The notes under the pieces: model-generated
The model's database searches: none
What the model saw: only the letters and a program-made list of their open reading frames with translations
What the model was told of the DNA's origin: nothing
Source: DSXH01 sp020724325
Lineage (GTDB): Bacteria; Bacteroidota; Ignavibacteria; Ignavibacteriales; Melioribacteraceae
NCBI GenBank assembly: GCA_040756515.1
Contig: JBFLYW010000016.1
Span: 15,718-79,717, forward strand
DNA: 64,000 bases
Reading direction: 5' to 3'
Position numbers and translations under genes: made by a program
Shown here: positions 8,649 through 17,695 of the stretch, in pieces
How the letters are laid out: every line of letters begins with the position of its first letter
How positions within the stretch are numbered: position 1 is the stretch's first letter

Positions 8649-8966
8649 TTAAAAATATACTGTAAGCCAGATACTTTTTTCTTTTGGGTCTGTATATTCA
8701 ACTCTATGCTTTTTATTAGCGGGAATTATAAAAAAATCTCCCGGATTAATTTTAATTATAGAACCGTCATCAAAAGAAATTGTTGCGCTGCCGGAAATTA
8801 GAAGAACAAATTCATTTTTATCCTGATCATACCAAAAGTTTTTTGGTGAAGAATGACCACGGGAAACAATCCTTTCTAGTTTTATAGAATCGTTTTGAAA
8901 GAGAATTTCGAGAAATTCCCCGTCAGCTTTTTCTGGAATATCCTTGAATAAATTTTTTACGATCAT
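8649..8966 (-). CDS. Single-domain cupin protein
   Basis: About 105 residues from the ATG at 8966; the frame continues upstream to 9101 but that part lies inside the TPP-enzyme gene, so it is not used. The cupin core is visible: FWYDQDKNEFVLLISGSA followed by INPGDFFIIPANKKHRV, with the Glu and the final His as likely metal ligands. The first motif lacks the usual HxH pair (residues there read NFWYD), so metal binding may be altered. Its start is 7 bp beyond the stop of the TPP enzyme, implying co-transcription. The substrate is unknown. Confidence 0.8.
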   Translation of the reverse strand: MIVKNLFKDIPEKADGEFLEILFQNDSIKLERIVSRGHSSPKNFWYDQDKNEFVLLISGSATISFDDGSIIKINPGDFFIIPANKKHRVEYTDPKEKSIWLTVYF

Positions 8967-8973
8967 AACTTGA

Positions 8974-10134
8974 TTATTCCGGATAGTCTGCAATAATAAG
9001 TTTGAACTCTTTGGAATTGTTAGCTTCTCGAAATACAGTTTCCACCTCAAATGGATCGAGCGGATTGGCAATATGCAAAATCGATTTTTCAAACCCGGCA
9101 AGCATGTGTAGCAAGATCTTTTTATTAATTAACTGTCCGCCTGTTGCTGCTGCTTGCTTATTGTAAAAAAGTAAAACCTTAATAGGAATTTCCCGGTTTA
9201 TTAATTCAACCAGCCCAATCATACCGGCAGAAACAAATCCGAAATCCCCGCTTAAAGCCCATACGTTTTTATAGCCGGATAAGTAAGCGCCAATAGCAAG
9301 CGGAATTGCTCCGCCCATATATGTTACAATATCTACACATTCATAAGGAGGAAATGCAAAAGCGCTTAATCCACTTGTATCTCCGGTTACAATATCACCT
9401 CTGTAGTTCTTGAATACATCGAATAACGGTGCGTACTTAATTGCTGTATTTTTTGCCCGCTCCGGAAAGTCAACTGGTACTACAGGCAAATCCGGTCTTT
9501 GAATTGCTGTTCTGTTCCCATCAAATTTTTTTGCAAGAAAAACTTTGTACTGATAATCTGAGAGCATAGGGTGAACTACATGCTGGTAAACATCTCTTTT
9601 GTATGAATACTTTTTCTTTAAATTATTTTTCTGTTCGAAAAAGATCTCATTCTTTACTTCAGAAGCATCAATCAATAATGCAACAGGAAGTTTTATTCTC
9701 TCGGATTCTTCATATGCTTGAATAACGTCGCTGTAAATTGTAATAGACGACGATTGAATGAACCTAAGCGGCAGTCCATTTAGAATAGGTGTTAACTCTA
9801 AAATGTTATCTGAATGTTTACCGCTTTTATCTTCGAAAATAATTGTAACAAAACCGGCTGTAATTTCCGAATAAAGCGAGTCAATTACGCTGTTTGCAGC
9901 TTTCATTAAACCATGAGCTTTCATTAGTGAAGCGGATCTTTTACCGCAAATACTAGCACTATGCGCAATAGTATAAGCCGCTTCTTCATGAAATGAGAAC
10001 TTATTATTTCTCATACTCAGTTCATTAAATGCCTGAAATGTTTCCGAGCCGCCGTAACCGGGTACATGTGTAACAACTTCAACACCAAGATCAATTAATG
10101 CATAAGCAATTACATTTGCAAATGTAGTTTTCAT
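8974..10134 (-). CDS. Thiamine-diphosphate enzyme, IorA-like without the ferredoxin domain
   Basis: 386 residues. The N-terminal Pyr-type domain starts GVEVVTHVPGYGGSETFQAF and carries a conserved Glu in SFHEEAAYTIAHSAS. The C-terminal PP-type domain has GDTSGLSAFAF, MGGAIPLAIGAYLSG, the GDFGF metal/TPP-binding segment (about residues 295-299) and AAATGGQ, which corresponds to TAMTGxQ in indolepyruvate ferredoxin oxidoreductase alpha subunits. At 386 residues it lacks the linker domain and the C-terminal [4Fe-4S] ferredoxin domain of IorA (usually about 600 residues), and no IorB is adjacent. It may be a non-oxidative 2-oxoacid decarboxylase of the sulfopyruvate/phosphonopyruvate type. Substrate not assignable. 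Confidence 0.7.
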   Translation of the reverse strand: MKTTFANVIAYALIDLGVEVVTHVPGYGGSETFQAFNELSMRNNKFSFHEEAAYTIAHSASICGKRSASLMKAHGLMKAANSVIDSLYSEITAGFVTIIFEDKSGKHSDNILELTPILNGLPLRFIQSSSITIYSDVIQAYEESERIKLPVALLIDASEVKNEIFFEQKNNLKKKYSYKRDVYQHVVHPMLSDYQYKVFLAKKFDGNRTAIQRPDLPVVPVDFPERAKNTAIKYAPLFDVFKNYRGDIVTGDTSGLSAFAFPPYECVDIVTYMGGAIPLAIGAYLSGYKNVWALSGDFGFVSAGMIGLVELINREIPIKVLLFYNKQAAATGGQLINKKILLHMLAGFEKSILHIANPLDPFEVETVFREANNSKEFKLIIADYPE

Positions 10135-10201
10135 TCTCTTCCTATAATGATATTTGGTATTTATATAGTTCTGAAATCAGAATAATCTGCAATGTAAAAA
10201 A

Positions 10202-11434
10202 CTAATTAGTGTAAACGGAATTCCTAAAATCGTTTCCGGTAGGATTTTGAAAAATCCTCAATTCAAATTCTGGTGTTGCAGCAAGGATATGATCGAATAT
10301 GTCGGCTTGAATATTTTCGTAGTCAGTCCAATTTGTAGTGCCGGCAAAAACATAAATTTCGATAGGAATTCCTTCCGGACCCGGAGGAAGCTGGCGAACA
10401 ATAAATGATAAATCTTTTCTGATATTTTTATTTTTACTTAAGAACTCTATAAGATACGCACGGAACGTACCAAGGTTTGTTAAATGTCTTCCGTTAACCG
10501 GTACTGATTCGTCAATATTGTTAGTCTTATTATATTCATTAATTTCATCTAACTTTTTGACCAGGTATTCCTTAATTAACTGAAACTTGGAGAATTTTTC
10601 TAACATTTCTTTGGTACAGAATTTAACACTCGATTGATCTACAAAGACAGCACGTTTAATCCTTCTTCCGCCAGAAAGCGTCATGCCTCTCCAATTCTTA
10701 AACGAATCCTCTAACAATTTATATGTTGGAATTACTGTTATTGATTTATCCCAGTTTTGAATTTTGATAACATTTAATGAAATATCAATCACATCACCGT
10801 CGGCAGAATATTTTGGAACCTCAATCCAATCGCCAACTTTTACCAAATCGTAAGAAGAAATTTGGATACTGGCAACCAAGGAAAGAATTGTATCGCGAAA
10901 AACAAGCAGCAGAACCGCGGTAAGTGCTCCTAATCCGGTTAGAATTGTCCACGGGGATTCGCCTATCAAATTTCCTATTATTAATATAGAACCGAATATG
11001 TAAAGAATAATAATAACTACCTGGAAATATCCTTTGACTGGACGCTCTTTATATTTTTCATTAGTACCAAAATAATCGCTTATTGATGTAAGAAGTGCAG
11101 TAACGACCGAAATAAAAATGAAAATACCTAACGAACTGATAATTAATTTTAATGCGCGCGTGTATTCCGGTAAAAGATAACTAAAACTGTTGATGATAAA
11201 TAGAGGCACAAAATATGAAACACGGCTTAGGACACGGTTGCCGAAAAAGATATCGTCAACTTTTGTGTTTGTTGATTTGATCAGCTTTTTAACAATTCTA
11301 AATACAATTTTTTTAGTAAAGTAGTAAGAAACAACTGCAAGGACTATTACTAATAAAAATTTAATATTGTTATCCAGCCAGGTGAATTGGTGCAATATCT
11401 CTTCAATTTTTTTTATAACATCTCCAAATAACAT
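10202..11434 (-). CDS. MscS-family mechanosensitive ion channel
   Basis: 410 residues. There are about five membrane helices in the first 190 residues, then the pore/beta-domain region (LTALLLVFRDTILSLVASIQI, VGDWIEVPKYSADGDVIDIS, WDKSITVIPTYKLLEDSFKNW). The length and the extra loop-rich C-terminal part resemble the YbdG/MscM subgroup more than the 286-residue MscS. It should act as a pressure-release channel in the inner membrane. It stands alone, with a repeat-filled gap upstream. Confidence 0.88.
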   Translation of the reverse strand: MLFGDVIKKIEEILHQFTWLDNNIKFLLVIVLAVVSYYFTKKIVFRIVKKLIKSTNTKVDDIFFGNRVLSRVSYFVPLFIINSFSYLLPEYTRALKLIISSLGIFIFISVVTALLTSISDYFGTNEKYKERPVKGYFQVVIIILYIFGSILIIGNLIGESPWTILTGLGALTAVLLLVFRDTILSLVASIQISSYDLVKVGDWIEVPKYSADGDVIDISLNVIKIQNWDKSITVIPTYKLLEDSFKNWRGMTLSGGRRIKRAVFVDQSSVKFCTKEMLEKFSKFQLIKEYLVKKLDEINEYNKTNNIDESVPVNGRHLTNLGTFRAYLIEFLSKNKNIRKDLSFIVRQLPPGPEGIPIEIYVFAGTTNWTDYENIQADIFDHILAATPEFELRIFQNPTGNDFRNSVYTN

Positions 11435-11510
11435 TCACAAATTCCTTTGGATCAAAGTTAATAAAATTTTCTTTTGGATACGGAAGCTATTCAGTTTATT
11501 ATTTAATTCA

Positions 11511-11890
11511 ATTAGACTTCTGAACAATTCAGAAACGTCACTTCGAATCCCGCAAGGCGGGATGAGAAGTTTTATTTCGAAAGAGCGAAGCGACTGAGAA
11601 ATTTTATTCCGAGGAAACGAAGTGACCGAGAAACAACAACCTTGAAGGTCATGAGGAACTAAATAACAACTCTTGACCTTCAAGGTTTACGTTCCGACCT
11701 CAAAAAAATTCAGAAATGCTATTTCGAAGGAGCCCGACTTGTCGGGAGACTGAGAAACGTCATTCCGAAGGAACGAAGTGACTGAGGAACTACGAATAGA
11801 TTCTTCGCCTCACTTCGTTCGGTTCAGAATGACAGTGCACTCCCGATGAATCGGAGTCGAAATAACAAGAGATATTTTTCTGACGTAACT
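11511..11890. repeat. Mosaic intergenic repeat element, copy A
   Basis: No gene was seen between 11435 and 11951. This stretch is a patchwork of short words shared with four other intergenic regions of the window: small hairpins such as CCCGCAAGGCGGG and CCCGACTTGTCGGG, variants of CGAAGGAACGAAGTGACTGAG and its complement, and the long-arm palindrome at 11638-11687. Its ends (ATTAGACTTCTGAACAATTC on the left, GATATTTTTCTGACGTAACT on the right) closely match the ends of copy B at 17085-17236, which suggests a unit with defined borders. Confidence 0.85.
11638..11687. repeat. Palindromic module 1 of the mosaic repeat
   Basis: AACCTTGAAGGTCA at 11638-11651 pairs perfectly with TGACCTTCAAGGTT at 11674-11687 across a 22-base loop. 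The core CCTTGAAGG is itself palindromic. There is no T-run, so it is not a typical terminator. Confidence 0.9.
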
Positions 11891-11951
11891 CATTAATGTT
11901 ATTTGGAAAAAAATGATTACTTTTTGCCTCGTTTTTTGGAAGGATTTGTAA

Positions 11952-12860
11952 ATGAACAATAATGAAAATTTTAAAGCTTACCTTGCATGGATATCAATCT
12001 GTATAATTTGGGGAACCACATACCTTGCAATAAGAATAGGAGTTGAAGATATTCCGCCGGTTTTATTTGCCGGTTTAAGATGGTTAATAGCCGGACCAAT
12101 TCTGTTTCTTTTTCTTAGATTAAGAGGGATGCCGCTTCCTCAAAAAGAAGATCTAATTCCGATGGGAATTATAGGGCTGGCACTTCTTGGTATTGGAAAC
12201 GGATTTGTTGTATTTGCAGAGCAGTCTGTTCCAAGCGGATTAACCTCGCTCTTAGTTACTACCGTTCCATTCTGGATTGTTGGTATAGAAGCATTTATGC
12301 CAAAAGGAGTTCGGTTAAATCCGATTGTTATCTTTGGTCTATTGCTGGGACTAACTGGAATTATTCTAATATTTGGAAATGATTTAGGAAGTTTGTTAGA
12401 GCCAAAATTCTTAGCCGGCGTAATCGGTTTGATGATTGCAGTTATTGGTTGGTCGGCTGGAACAATTTATTCCAAATATAAGAGAGTAAGCGTTCATCCA
12501 TTAATGGGAGCGTCGGTTCAAATGATAATTGCCGGGGTTTTTCTAACGATATTAGGCGTTACGCTTGGCGAAGCATCATCGTTACATTTTACGAATGATA
12601 GTTTGATAGCTTTCATTTATCTGATAATTTTCGGCTCGCTTATCGGATATGCATCTTACATTTATGCCGTAGCACATTTACCCGTATCGCTGGTATCAAC
12701 TTACGCTTATGTAAATCCAGTTATTGCACTCTTTCTGGGATGGTTTGTTCTCAACGAAACAATTACATCGGAAATATTTATTGGAGCTGCAGTAATACTT
12801 TTGGGAGTTGCGCTGGTTAAAAAAGGTACTTCCCTCAAAAAAATCAATCTTTCCAAATAA
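11952..12860 (+). CDS. EamA/DMT-family transporter
   Basis: 302 residues with about ten hydrophobic helices in two EamA repeats (roughly residues 10-140 and 150-292). The first repeat opens with WISICIIWGTTYLAIRIGV and the second ends with YVNPVIALFLGWFVLNETI, both hallmark segments of the drug/metabolite transporter superfamily (RhaT/YedA-like). It is an inner-membrane metabolite exporter of unknown substrate. It follows a repeat-filled gap; a purine-rich GGAAGGATT lies just before the ATG. Confidence 0.9.
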   Translation: MNNNENFKAYLAWISICIIWGTTYLAIRIGVEDIPPVLFAGLRWLIAGPILFLFLRLRGMPLPQKEDLIPMGIIGLALLGIGNGFVVFAEQSVPSGLTSLLVTTVPFWIVGIEAFMPKGVRLNPIVIFGLLLGLTGIILIFGNDLGSLLEPKFLAGVIGLMIAVIGWSAGTIYSKYKRVSVHPLMGASVQMIIAGVFLTILGVTLGEASSLHFTNDSLIAFIYLIIFGSLIGYASYIYAVAHLPVSLVSTYAYVNPVIALFLGWFVLNETITSEIFIGAAVILLGVALVKKGTSLKKINLSK

Positions 12861-12983
12861 TTTTGAATAGTAAATAATCCCATAACTCTACATCCTGCTC
12901 AACTTAGATTCGATGGAAAGAAAAACCGATTAATATTTGGCGTTATTAAGTCTAACTTTACCACTTAACAGAAAGATGAGTTT

Positions 12984-13190
12984 TTGAATGAGAATTATTT
13001 TTCATTTATGATTTCCCTCCCGCTTGTGATGATATCCTTCAAAGCAGATAAAAATGGAACTGCAAGTACAGCCGGCGCACAATTAAACCTATCAGAAGAA
13101 TTCACAACTTCGGTTATAAACAAATTAAGAGATAAATATGAGGTGGATACACTTGGCGGAACTTCTTCAAGTGAAGGTTTCTACCTAATT
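12984..13190 (+). other. Short open reading segment, possible gene remnant
   Basis: The 330 bp between the transporter and the AMP nucleosidase gene hold one open frame on the plus strand. Its first 69 codons lie outside other genes and read like ordinary protein (SFKADKNGTASTAGAQLNLS, then NKLRDKYEVDTLGG); beyond that it runs antisense into the nucleosidase gene and is not credible. No ribosome binding site or family was recognised. It may be the tail of a decayed gene. Confidence 0.25.
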
Positions 13191-13964
13191 CTAATACGTA
13201 AAATGTTTTATCTGCTCGCCTTTACTACCAACCTCAGTCATAGCTTCAATGCCAATTTCCAGATGGAGGTCAAGAAATTTTTGTGTAACCAATCTATCAG
13301 ATTCTTCGGTTTTAACACCTTCTGGAATCATTGGTAAATCGGATACAAGAAGCAATGCCCCGCGTGCAATTTGGTTTGCATATCCAACAACAAATAAAGT
13401 AGCAGTTTCCATATCAATTCCAATCGCACCAAGATTTTTTAAATACTTTTTAAATTCATTATCCCATTCCCATACTCTTCGGTTGGTAGTATAGATAACT
13501 CCGGTTCTATATTCTAATTTTCTTTTCAATATTTTATCCGAAACAAATTTATGTAACTTGAACGAAGGAAGAGCAGGCACTTCAGGCGGGAAATAATCGT
13601 TACTGGTACCATCACCTCTTATAGCAGCAGTAGGAAGTATAAAATGTCCAATCTCTGTAGAGTTTTTTAAGCCCCCGCACTTGCCTAAAAACAGAACTCC
13701 TTCTGGCTTTCTTGCTACAAGCAGATCCATAATTGTTGCTGCATTTGCAGAGCCGATACCAAAATTAATTATTGAAAGTCCCCTGCTGTTAGTTGCCGTC
13801 TGCATTGGTCGTCCAATCCCTTTTATATCGCACTTAAACCTTTCGGCAAACTTTGTTACATAATTGTAAAAGTTTGTAAGCAGCATAAAATTGCCGAACT
13901 CATCAATTTTTGTTCCCGTGTATCTTGGAAGCCAGTTTTTAGCAATTTGAAGTTTTGTCCTCAT
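13191..13964 (-). CDS. amn: AMP nucleosidase
   Basis: 257 residues, the length of the short Bacteroidota-type AMP nucleosidase. It hydrolyses AMP to adenine and ribose 5-phosphate in the cytoplasm. Family signatures are the FGIGSANAATIMDLL phosphate-site region, GVLFLGKCGGLKNSTEIGHF, the DGTSNDYFPPEVPALPS specificity stretch typical of AMP nucleosidase, and IDMETATLFVVGY, the ribose-binding Met-Glu of nucleoside phosphorylases. The acidic residue in LLVSDLPMIPEG is the expected base contact. It is 10 bp downstream of the PAP2 phosphatase gene on the same strand. Confidence 0.9.
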   Translation of the reverse strand: MRTKLQIAKNWLPRYTGTKIDEFGNFMLLTNFYNYVTKFAERFKCDIKGIGRPMQTATNSRGLSIINFGIGSANAATIMDLLVARKPEGVLFLGKCGGLKNSTEIGHFILPTAAIRGDGTSNDYFPPEVPALPSFKLHKFVSDKILKRKLEYRTGVIYTTNRRVWEWDNEFKKYLKNLGAIGIDMETATLFVVGYANQIARGALLLVSDLPMIPEGVKTEESDRLVTQKFLDLHLEIGIEAMTEVGSKGEQIKHFTY

Positions 13965-13974
13965 TTGTAAATTC

Positions 13975-14568
13975 CTAGATAGTCTTTATCCGTTCAAATT
14001 TATCGGTAATCTTGTTTTTCTTATTATCAAAATAATTGTTAATCCGGATAACAATTAAAGCAAACATGTAACCCAGCAGCGCACCAATAATTGCACCGCC
14101 AATAATATCAGAAGGGTAGTGGACGCCAACATAAGGTCTTGATATTGCCATAAGCGATGCAACAGAAAATAACAACCATTTAATCTTTGGAAATACCTTA
14201 CCGAAATAGAATGCAGCAGCAAAATTATTTACTGCATGAGATGACGGAAAGGAAAATGACCCCGTGCAGCCGACAAGTATGTTAACATCTGGTAACGCAT
14301 TACATGGTCTAATTCTTTGAAAAAGATCTTTTAAAAATGTGCTGCTTAATTGATCGGATACTATAACAAGTAAAATCATTCCAACTGCGGATATCTTACC
14401 TATACGTCCGCCTTTGAATATCAATAAGAAAAATAGAATTATATAAGATATATACCAGTGTTTTACATCTGTTACGAAAACAAAGAACTTGTCTAAGAAA
14501 GGCGTGGACAGATTGTGATTTATAAAGTAAAAAATCGAAAGGTCTATTTGATTCAAAACATCAAGCAT
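13975..14568 (-). CDS. PAP2-family membrane phosphatase
   Basis: 197 residues with about five membrane helices. The three phosphatase motifs are intact: KDLFQRIRPC (KX6RP), PSSHAVN (PSGH-type) and SRPYVGVHYPSDIIGG (SRX5HX3D). The family dephosphorylates lipid pyrophosphates such as undecaprenyl pyrophosphate or phosphatidylglycerol phosphate. A basic 25-residue tail extends into the cytoplasm. The substrate is unproven; BcrC/UppP-like recycling is most likely. Confidence 0.88.
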   Translation of the reverse strand: MLDVLNQIDLSIFYFINHNLSTPFLDKFFVFVTDVKHWYISYIILFFLLIFKGGRIGKISAVGMILLVIVSDQLSSTFLKDLFQRIRPCNALPDVNILVGCTGSFSFPSSHAVNNFAAAFYFGKVFPKIKWLLFSVASLMAISRPYVGVHYPSDIIGGAIIGALLGYMFALIVIRINNYFDNKKNKITDKFERIKTI

Positions 14569-14737
14569 AGAAAATTCTTTGATTATTTTGTAAAAAATGA
14601 GTATTTAATCTGTTGTCGTTTAACAAAAGTTGTTTATTTTCGAAAATAATATTGGAAACGACATTAAATTAGTTACTAATTGCAGTATTTCAAAATTTCA
14701 TTGCAAGAAATGTTCTAACAAATGAATATAATATACC

Positions 14738-16987
14738 GTGATAAACAATAGCCCGAATACTAGATTATTAACCAAGACCTACGAGCATAAACTCCAGGAA
14801 TTCATTAAAGAAGAGAATAAGAAGCAATTAATCTCCCCTTTAAGGTCGTTAGCTTATTTTACTTCTGCATCCGGAATTCTTGCACTCGTACTTGAAGTAA
14901 GATACTTTGCACAGCACAGTGTCCAGATTTATTCTTCGCGGCTTACTTCCATACTAATTGCTTTTTTTATCCTGTTAATATCTAACACAAAGTTCGGTAA
15001 GAAATTTTCCGTTTTGCTTATTCATTTTCTTCTGTTATCTATTATCGTGTCGTTTGGAGTAATGATCTATTTAATTCCGAAAACGCTGATATTTAATTCT
15101 CACTTAATAAGCTTAATAATTTTTATTGCGGCATTGTTTCTGAGCTGGGAAGTTACCAACCAGATAATAGTTGCCATTTATTATAATGTTGTTTTTGCTG
15201 TTTCAATTATACTTAGCAGCCGTGAAATTTTTATTCTTCCAAATATGATCGAATCAGTAATTCTGGTTCTCATTATCAGTATTATGGCAATAATTGCAAG
15301 CTATATTAATTCCAGGTTACGTTTGGATGCGTTTACTAAAGGTTTCGAAGTTTCGTTATCGGAAAGAAAGTACAGAAATATTTTTGATAATTCTGCCGAA
15401 GGCATTTTTCAGGTACTGCCCAAAGGAAATCTATTAATTGTTAATCCTGCGTTCGTAAAATTGCTGGGGTACTCTGCTGATGAGGAAATACTAAAACTTA
15501 ATTTCATAAAGGATTTCTTTATTCGTGAAAGCGACTGGGAATTATTAAACAAACTTTTAGATAAACAGGGCAAGGTTAAGAATTACAGGGTTCAGTTTAA
15601 GAAAAAAGACGGGAGCGAAATAACCGTTAGACTAAATGTACGTGTTAATCTAAATGAGGACGGTTCTACATATTATGAAGGAAGTATTCAAGATATAACA
15701 CAACAGGTTCAGGCAGAAAACGAAAAGCAGAAAGCACTTGAAGCACTTAGAGAAGAAAAAATGAAAGCCGATATAAGTGCTAAAAAAGCTCAACAGGAAA
15801 GTAATTTCAAATCCAAGTTTCTTGCCAACATGAGTCATGAAGTTAGAACCCCAATGAATTCTGTAATGGGATTTTTAACATTGATAGAAAATGATTTATT
15901 TGAGAGCAAGGAAGAATTAAAAAACTTTTCGCGCGATGCACGTTTAGCAGCCCAGACTCTTCTCGATATCATTAATAATATTTTGGATATCTCCAAAATA
16001 GAAGCTGGTAAAATGGACCTTGACGATGTTGAATTTAGTGTCCGCGAAGAGGTTCATAAAGCTGTATCAATTATTACTCAGGCTGCAAAGCAGAAAGGGA
16101 TTACAATTGAAGAAAATATTAAAGAAGAAGTTCCGCAGACTGTTTACGGAGACCCTACACGATTCCGCCAAATAGTATTGAACCTGTTAAGCAATGCAGT
16201 TAAATATACTGACGAAGGAAAAGTTATTATTGCCTCACGTGTTACTACAAAATCTTCATCGGCTATTGAACTGACAACAACAATTGAAGATACCGGGCAC
16301 GGAATACCAAGTGAAAAGATCCCCATGTTGTTCGAACCTTATGTGCAGGTTAAAAGCAAGAAAGGCAAAAAAGAAGGCACGGGTCTTGGACTCGTTATAT
16401 CTAAGGAATTTATTAAACTGATGGGCGGGGATATAAAGGTAGAAAGTAAAATTGGTGTGGGCAGTAAATTTACTTTTGTTATTAAGCTTAAAACCCAGCC
16501 GGATTCTGCCTCGAAAAGTGTTGTAGATGAAATTGATGTTTTAGCAGATACTGTGGAGGCAGAACAAGATAGGTCGCCTAAAACCGGCGAGCATAAATTT
16601 GAAAACGGACTGAAAAAGAAAATTCTTCTTGTTGAGGATAATCCGATAAGTCAAAATCTTGAGATGAAAATCTTAAAAGAAGTTGGATACGACGTTGATG
16701 CTGTATCAAACGGATATGATGCTATTGAAGCCGTTAAAACCGGTACATTTGACGTGGTTCTAATGGATATTGAAATGACCGATATGGACGGAATAACAGC
16801 AACACGTAAAATTAGAGAGCTGAACGGTCAAAATGGTAAAATTCCTGTTATTGCTGTAACTGCACATTCCAGTATGAAAGATAGAGAAAAATGTCTTGCT
16901 GCCGGAATGGATGATTATATCGCAAAGCCGATTAATATTCATTTTCTAAAGCTTACTATCGATCAGTGGCTGAATTCTTCTAAATAA
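14738..16987 (+). CDS. Hybrid sensor histidine kinase with PAS and receiver domains
   Basis: 749 residues starting at a GTG. About six membrane helices fill residues 45-195. A PAS domain follows (about 205-325: KYRNIFDNSAEGIFQVLP). Then come a coiled linker, the dimerisation domain with His367 (ANMSHEVRTPMNS), an HATPase domain (NLLSNAVKYTDEG, EDTGHGIPSEKI, GTGLGLVI), and a receiver domain from about 627 with the phospho-acceptor Asp677 in VLMDIEMTDMDG and the YIAKPIN lysine. No output domain or partner gene is adjacent, so phosphate is probably passed to an Hpt or regulator elsewhere. Confidence 0.92.
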   Translation: MINNSPNTRLLTKTYEHKLQEFIKEENKKQLISPLRSLAYFTSASGILALVLEVRYFAQHSVQIYSSRLTSILIAFFILLISNTKFGKKFSVLLIHFLLLSIIVSFGVMIYLIPKTLIFNSHLISLIIFIAALFLSWEVTNQIIVAIYYNVVFAVSIILSSREIFILPNMIESVILVLIISIMAIIASYINSRLRLDAFTKGFEVSLSERKYRNIFDNSAEGIFQVLPKGNLLIVNPAFVKLLGYSADEEILKLNFIKDFFIRESDWELLNKLLDKQGKVKNYRVQFKKKDGSEITVRLNVRVNLNEDGSTYYEGSIQDITQQVQAENEKQKALEALREEKMKADISAKKAQQESNFKSKFLANMSHEVRTPMNSVMGFLTLIENDLFESKEELKNFSRDARLAAQTLLDIINNILDISKIEAGKMDLDDVEFSVREEVHKAVSIITQAAKQKGITIEENIKEEVPQTVYGDPTRFRQIVLNLLSNAVKYTDEGKVIIASRVTTKSSSAIELTTTIEDTGHGIPSEKIPMLFEPYVQVKSKKGKKEGTGLGLVISKEFIKLMGGDIKVESKIGVGSKFTFVIKLKTQPDSASKSVVDEIDVLADTVEAEQDRSPKTGEHKFENGLKKKILLVEDNPISQNLEMKILKEVGYDVDAVSNGYDAIEAVKTGTFDVVLMDIEMTDMDGITATRKIRELNGQNGKIPVIAVTAHSSMKDREKCLAAGMDDYIAKPINIHFLKLTIDQWLNSSK

Positions 16988-17084
16988 TTTTTTTGATATT
17001 TTAGCCTACCGGATCTGTTAAACTTTACTTTACAATTTTCTGTTTATTGATAAATATTCCGATTAGTATAACAGGCGTAACTAA

Positions 17085-17236
17085 ATTAGATTTCTGAAAA
17101 ATTCAGAAATGTTATTTCGAATCCCGCAAAGCGGGATGAGAAGAGTCACTTCGAAGAGCAAAGCGACTGAGAAGTTTTATTGCGAATCCCGCTTTGCATG
17201 GGTCGAAATGAAGAGCGATATTTTTCTGAGGTTACT
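17085..17236. repeat. Mosaic intergenic repeat element, copy B (short)
   Basis: This 152-bp unit occupies most of the 285-bp gap 16988-17272. It begins ATTAGATTTCTGAAAAATTC and ends GATATTTTTCTGAGGTTACT, nearly the same borders as copy A, but lacks the long-arm palindrome. Inside are the CCCGCAAAGCGGG hairpin and GAGCAAAGCGACTGAG words. Confidence 0.8.
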
Positions 17237-17272
17237 AAGTAATGTTTTTTAAAATTACCTGCAAGGCAGAAA

Positions 17273-17692
17273 TTGCAAATTAAAACACTATCATTTAATG
17301 TTCACTCAAAAGGTAATACCGATATTATTGATATAACCGATGAGGTCCAGTCCAGGTTGAAAGAAACCGGACTGAGGAATGGAAACGTATTAGTATTTGC
17401 ACCGGGCGCAACAGCGGGAATAACCACTATAGAATATGAACCTGGATTATTAAAGGATTATCCCGACTTTTTCGAGCGTATCATTCCATCCGGGTCAAAA
17501 TATTATCACGACGAAACATGGCACGATGCAAACGGTTATGCTCATGTAAGGGCTTCATTGCAAGGTGCATCCTTAACGGTTCCATTCACAGATGCTAAAT
17601 TACTTCTTGGTACTTGGCAGCAAATAGTTCTAATTGATTTTGATAACCGACAGAGAACTAGAAAAATTATTACACAATTTATGGGAGAATAA
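17273..17692 (+). CDS. YjbQ-family (UPF0047) protein
   Basis: 139 residues, the standard family length, beginning at a TTG. The conserved segment HDETWHDANGYAHVRASLQG and the following LTVPF are diagnostic. Family members form trimers and show a weak thiamine-phosphate-synthase activity in some tests; the true role is unclear. The next gene starts 3 bp after the stop, and a third follows 1 bp later, so 17273-19049 is probably one operon. Confidence 0.88.
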   Translation: MQIKTLSFNVHSKGNTDIIDITDEVQSRLKETGLRNGNVLVFAPGATAGITTIEYEPGLLKDYPDFFERIIPSGSKYYHDETWHDANGYAHVRASLQGASLTVPFTDAKLLLGTWQQIVLIDFDNRQRTRKIITQFMGE

Positions 17693-17695
17693 TTA

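Noticed and set aside
8967..9101. Longer N-terminus for the cupin protein
   Set aside because: It overlaps the end of the TPP-enzyme gene in another frame and lacks cupin similarity.
11435..11951. Repeated short words looked at first like a CRISPR array
   Set aside because: Word spacing is irregular, there are no unique spacers of constant length, and no cas genes are present; it is a mosaic hairpin repeat.
13191..13337. Extension of the small plus-strand frame from 12984
   Set aside because: It runs antisense through the well-supported AMP nucleosidase gene.
14569..14737. Second small gene between the PAP2 and hybrid kinase genes
   Set aside because: No open frame with a start and ribosome binding site; treated as a divergent promoter region.
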